A DNA stretch of 64,000 bases from Castanea sativa (taxonomy: Eukaryota; Streptophyta; Magnoliopsida; Fagales; Fagaceae). The position numbers and the translations under genes are program-made. The notes beneath the pieces were generated by a model. It ran no database searches. It saw only the letters and a list, made by a program, of their open reading frames with translations, and was not told the DNA's origin. The first letter of the stretch is position 1. Each line of letters begins with the position of its first letter. Of the stretch, positions 60,132 to 64,000 are shown piece by piece. The stretch covers positions 44,269,501 to 44,333,500 of the forward strand of contig NC_134021.1 of NCBI RefSeq assembly GCF_040712315.1, read 5' to 3'.

Positions 60132-60298
60132 GAAATGCTACATCCACAATATTTTCACAACAAATCATAGGTGGCTAGTTATTATTGGTTCAAATTTGAA
60201 CCTACCACTGAAATTATTTTTTTGCCCCAACAATAACAACCAGTAACAACCTGCCACTTAGGATTTTTTGTGTAAATGTTGTGGACATAACATTTCTC
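60132..60298. mobile_element. MITE, 167 bp
   Basis: The left end 'gaaatgctacatccacaatat' matches reversed right end 'gaaatgttatgtccacaacat'. Central 'tttgccccaacaataacaac' is shared with the copy at 47882. Both insertions are close to intact, so the family was active fairly late. TSD not resolved. Confidence 0.78.
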
Positions 60299-60477
60299 GT
60301 ACATTAAATACATTAATGAAAATCAAGCAGAAAATTAACCAAACATGTCTATTTCCTCTCTTAACTTCAGGAGATTGGTCATTTCCTACCTTATGTTTGA
60401 ACAAAAATTTGAGACATTATTGAGTATGTATACATAAGATTTTACGCCAAGTCTTTATTGAATCTAATCTTCTTTTC

Positions 60478-60513
<36 letters not shown>

Positions 60514-60573
60514 GAGAAAGAGAATCTAATCTCTTTATTGTTGAAACATGAATATTTTCCCCATTATAAAAGG

Positions 60574-60831
60574 TGAATATATATTGGTATTTTAAGGTGA
60601 AACGAACTAACCTAAGTAATTTTTTTTTCTTTTTATATAAATTATGGGTTTCTCCAGTTCTCCTAATTAAAACTACAAAAATAGTTACAAATTTCACTAG
60701 GAGAATATATATTGGTATTTTAAGGTGAAACAAACTAACCTAAGTATATTTTTTTTCTTTTTAAATAAATTATGGGTTTCTCCAATTCTCCTAATTAAAA
60801 CTACAAAAGCAATTACAAATTTCATTATATA
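60574..60831. repeat. Tandem duplication, 129-bp period
   Basis: 'gaatatatattggtatttt...ttacaaatttca' occurs at 60574 and 60703 with a handful of differences. Just before it lies a (CTTTT)n tract at about 60472-60513. Confidence 0.88.
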
Positions 60832-60839
60832 ATTTCTGT

Positions 60840-62095
60840 TTTATTCTTGAAGAGTTGACAATTTAACTAATCAACGCTTTCACAACTTACAAATGCTTTG
60901 CAATTTTTGTTTTATATAAAAGTGTATGATTAATTCATGTTGATTAGTCTATTGATTGAGAGGTTTTAATACGTTGGAATGGAATGGTGATATTGGTGGA
61001 TGTAGGTAGGTTTTTATTCTTATCCTTTGTTATATTTTGATTGTCTTTTCTTGAGAAGATGATATTTTGATTTGAAGTAATGTTTTTCAGGGTTACATTA
61101 TTATTAAATTAGTCCTATTATAATAATTTATCAATTAAAATCTCTTTAGGATTATCAGAGACAAGGGCGGAAGTACATTGGTTGGTAGGGGGCCATGGCC
61201 CCGGCCAGATTTTTTAAAAACTCTTTTATATTACACAAAACTAGGAACTCCTCACCATTTTTGTAAGGGCTAACCTCTCAAGAATTTTTTTTTTTTGGCC
61301 ACTCCTCCTGCTTTCATATAAGATAATTTTTAGACATAAATCTTGTAGACAACATCACAGCATATATATGATTTGATTTATGACTTAGTTTGGACATTGG
61401 AGTAAAGATTTGAACTTTTAAAAAAAAACTAATGTACAAACATGTACTCCAGCACACGCATCTTCTCTGATAATTTTTAAATTGCAAATTAATATGATGG
61501 CCTAATCTCGCCCCCAAAACTAAAAATCCTGATTCTACCCTTAATCAGAAAACATTAATGTTTATTGCACGTATCCATACACGCATCCTTTAATTTTAGT
61601 TATGATTTTAAAATCATGAAATTATGTTTTCAAAACACTATTTTACAATTTAACTGACGTGAGACACATACTTTATACACTGCTATGTAATAATCCGCAC
61701 TCATTGGAAAATATCGTTTTTTTTTTTATATATATAATCGGAAAATAACGTTTTTTTTTATATAGTCACTATAGCCAGAAGGATATTTTCTATCCCATTA
61801 CGCGCTTTTACATAAAATGGAATGAGTTTTGGTGGGTGAAATTTTTGTTTTATTTTTGCTACCATGTGCCATGCATGTATCTGCTAGGCTAGGCCATCAG
61901 ACACGGCTTATAACTTTAGCAACAGAAATAGAGGATTCTGGAACCACCTGAAGAGTAGAGCAAAAAAAATTCTCAAACGTTTTTAAATCATTTTAATTTA
62001 TGTTAATTTTTTCTTAGGTCGGATTTGTAGGGCCTAAGAAAAAAAATAAAAAAAAAACTATTCGATGTGTTGGTGTCTCGTTTACATTGTGATCT
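60840..62095. other. Noncoding, with one possible TIR element
   Basis: No gene is seen. At about 61163-61543 the left 'agggcggaagtac' and reversed right end 'aagggtagaatcaggattttt' may delimit a further small element of the G-rich type seen at 46779. Support is weak. Confidence 0.4.
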
Positions 62096-62099
62096 GTTA

Positions 62100-62222
62100 C
62101 ACACAGCTAATACATAAATGCATCCATACAGTCTTAAAGCACATACATATCCATCGGCTAAGAATCAAAGATAAACCCAAAAACCCACAGTATCGAGGAG
62201 TCAAGGACATACATACATAAAA
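62100..62222 (-). repeat. Relic of a peptide-gene 3' UTR, inverted
   Basis: Read on the minus strand, 'atgtatgtatgtcc', 'gggtttatctttgattct' and 'gatggatatgtatgtgcttt' match the 3' UTRs after 7144 and 35705. No coding part lies beside it, so a fifth gene copy has probably been lost. A second inverted piece at 62760-62826 (reversed: gtaaccaattagctgg...ggggacacc) matches unit A 9510-9572. Confidence 0.6.
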
Positions 62223-62229
62223 AAATAAA

Positions 62230-63090
62230 AAAAACATGTAATCAAACATTGAAAATTTCAAAATATTAACCAAATAGAAAGTTATTAAATGGTGTTTTGT
62301 AATTTCTTTACTCATTATTTTTTCATTTCAATATATTTGATTAATAAGAATCCCAAAAATATATTTGATTTATAAATATGTATACCTTAAATTAAAAGGG
62401 AGTTTATTATCACCTAGAAAAATGAAGTTTAAAACAAGGGGAATAAGAGGGAAGTTGTCTCTTTCTGTTTTTTTGGGGATAAAAAAGGGGAATAAAAGGG
62501 AAGCTGTCTTTTTCTTTTCTTTTTTTTGTTGACAAAAGTGGTTTGTTTTCTATTTATCATCTAGAGGAGGGGAAGATGATCTTTCTAACTTTATTAGATT
62601 TCCAAAGCTATACATCCCAATATGACATGATTCATGATAGAAAGAGCCAAACTTCATGAATCATAGAAAGAGCCAAACTTTCTTTACCAAAAAAAAAAAA
62701 GAGCCAAACTTCCAAGCCACTCGGGGGGCTAACCTCTCCAATCCAATTAATAAAAGCTTATGGTGTCCCCAATTCTCTTTCCCATAGAAAGTGCCTTTGA
62801 AGCTTACCCAGCTAATTGGTTACAGGACCTTGATTATATGCATCATAACAAAGGCATAAAATAAGCAGTAATAGAAGATTAATTTTTAAGTTTATTTTTA
62901 ATCCACCCTTCTTTTGGACAAGTATATAACTTATTCCATCCTGCGAGCCTTTTCTCCACCTGTTTTTAGAATTTTAATATGATTCTTTTATAATATGGAT
63001 TATAATTTTTATTCTCATAAGAAATTTAGATTTGGGCATGGTATTTAATTATAAATTTCAAAAAGTATTGCTAAAATTAATTCTATGACA
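62230..63090. other. Noncoding spacer
   Basis: Contains short repeated words ('gatagaaagagccaaact' near 62636 and 62664; 'aaaaggggaataa..gggaag' at 62435 and 62483). No gene is seen. Confidence 0.5.
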
Positions 63091-63156
63091 CCACTCAAAA
63101 GATAAACCCAAACTCATGTTACTAAAACATAGATTCATATAATCCATCCATACAAC

Positions 63157-63160
63157 ATAC

Positions 63161-63212
<52 letters not shown>
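63157..63212. repeat. (CATA)n/(AT)n microsatellite
   Basis: Tetranucleotide 'acat' repeats pass into an AT run of about 40 bp. It lies in what would be the 3' UTR of peptide gene 4, where the other copies have 'tatgtatgtatg'. Confidence 0.9.
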
Positions 63213-63216
<4 letters not shown>

Positions 63217-63386
63217 GCTCTATTTATCATCTGGCTAGTGCTCTCTCTCTCTCTCTGAATAGTACTGCTGTTCTACATGTATAGACAAAGAACAGGTGTA
63301 CATTATTCATATATTCATTGGGGCTGGGGGATGGATATGGAGCGTACCCCACTTGGACATAGAGAGGGAGTTGTCAGAGAACTCTT

Positions 63387-63746
63387 CTACGGCGTGCCTA
63401 GCATTGGAGCAGTAGTACTGGTTGTTGAACCTGGGATATGGCCCATATGGGTGCCCTGATAATAAGCCCCATGCAGCATATAGGGATGCGGAGGATTCTT
63501 TCTTTGTCTCCATGATGAACTGGGAATATGGGTGCCTGGGTTGGGTGCAGATGGAGGCACCAGAACATGAGGAGGATATTGCGTGGATTGGGAATACTCC
63601 ATGGCCTTTGGGTTGAAAGTTGAAGGAGGGGCGTGGCCATGGAGGATTCTCCTAGCCTCATATGCACCAGCCATGCTCATAATTATAACAAGCGCCACTG
63701 TCACTGGGGCTACGTGAAGCATTTTTAGAAAAAGAGATGGTACCAT
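63387..63746 (-). CDS. Small secreted peptide precursor, copy 4 (diverged)
   Basis: 119 aa, starting MVPSLFLKMLHVAP. An upstream in-frame ATG at 63758 would add four residues, but alignment with the other copies favours 63746. The hydrophobic core (residues 12-25) ends in MAGAYEARR, giving probable cleavage near AGA/YEA. The middle is unrelated to copies 1-3. The core is VPPSAPNPGTHIPSS (63-77). A second element, YQGTHMGHIPGS (96-107), follows, and the protein ends APMLGTP, where the others continue with SLQKS. The VPPSAP wording is closest to IDA-type peptides and GTHIP to CTNIP-type; both are only resemblances. The gene is inverted relative to copies 1-3. Conservation of the core amid divergence argues for selection on the peptide. 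Confidence 0.78.
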   Translation of the reverse strand: MVPSLFLKMLHVAPVTVALVIIMSMAGAYEARRILHGHAPPSTFNPKAMEYSQSTQYPPHVLVPPSAPNPGTHIPSSSWRQRKNPPHPYMLHGAYYQGTHMGHIPGSTTSTTAPMLGTP

Positions 63747-63807
63747 ATTTAGAAGCAAAGGTGGTTCAGAAGATTTTTGATGAACAATATGGCAAGCGTT
63801 TGGCTGC

Positions 63808-63815
63808 TTTTTATA
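63808..63815 (-). promoter_or_regulatory. TATA box of peptide gene 4
   Basis: Minus-strand TATAAAAA, 62 bp before the ATG at 63746, the same spacing as in the other copies. Confidence 0.65.
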
Positions 63816-63819
63816 GGAA

Positions 63820-64000
63820 TTTTTTTTTTACTGCTGTAAAAATTGAATTTACCATTTTTTAACCAAACCAATTATGGAGAAGCGTGTTTACCCATAGCAC
63901 TAACACAAAGAAGGGAATTTAGACAGTTTTAACTTTTTAAGTAACTTTTTTACTTTTGAGTGATCGAAGACAGTAAGAGAAAATCATCCAACCATCGCCT
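63820..64000. other. Upstream region of gene 4
   Basis: Contains a T-run and 'aaccaaaccaattatgg'. No further gene is seen before the window ends. Confidence 0.5.

Noticed and set aside
63277..63616. Plus-strand frames over peptide gene 4
   Set aside because: Antisense shadows; the minus-strand frame has signal peptide, conserved core and TATA box.

Overview
The window looks like nuclear DNA of a woody dicot. It is AT-rich, has long gene-poor stretches, microsatellites and nested plant transposons (hAT, L1-type LINEs, Copia pieces, Harbinger/Mutator-like MITEs, a tRNA-derived SINE), and its few genes have plant-type promoters. The SINE and LINE style reminds me of Fagaceae such as oak, but that is an impression and not a proof. 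No rRNA gene, functional tRNA gene, CRISPR array, organelle operon or bacterial gene was seen.

The only convincing host protein genes are members of a small secreted-peptide precursor family. There are four copies: 6695-7132 (+, 145 aa), 35308-35691 (+, 127 aa), 48826-49109 (+, broken) and 63387-63746 (-, 119 aa). Each has an N-terminal hydrophobic signal, a YEARR sequence just after it and a TATA box about 60 bp before the ATG. The three complete copies carry a proline-rich core of the form PS-x-PNPGT-x-IPSS, followed by a second GT-x-IP-like element. The layout (signal, variable middle, short conserved C-terminal motif) is that of a plant peptide hormone or phytocytokine precursor. I could not name the family with certainty.

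These genes lie in a several-kilobase segmental duplication. Unit A is about 1862-10400, unit B about 28390-40855, and unit C about 41040-49109, directly after B. A more diverged and partly inverted fourth copy is spread over 57.0-63.8 kb. Because the copies align, each can serve as an 'empty site' for insertions in another. This allowed many element ends and target-site duplications (TSDs) to be fixed to the base.

Layout: 0-1.1 kb noncoding; 1.15-1.85 kb solo LTR; 1.9-10.4 kb unit A with peptide gene 1; 10.2-15.1 kb gene remnants, including a cyclophilin pseudo-exon; 15.1-18.4 kb complete hAT transposon with 8-bp TSD; 18.4-21.0 kb sparse DNA with a LINE RNase H scrap; 21.04-26.77 kb full-length but decayed L1-type LINE with 14-bp TSD; 28.4-40.9 kb unit B, with a palindromic Copia insertion, peptide gene 2 and a 5'-truncated Copia; 41.0-49.1 kb unit C, with a non-autonomous hAT, a SINE, a Mutator-like element and peptide pseudogene 3, cut by a Harbinger-like MITE next to a captured PEPCK exon; 50.7-54.0 kb degenerate tandem array (about 0.3 kb period) split by a 1.4-kb solo LTR; 54.6-55.9 kb Mutator-like element with long inverted repeats; 55.98-56.5 kb solo LTR; 58.8-59.8 kb LINE fragment; 62-64 kb inverted relics and peptide gene 4.

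All coordinates and alignments were made by eye, so percent identities are estimates. Ends given with a TSD are the most secure. Ends of diverged duplications are good to a few tens of bases.
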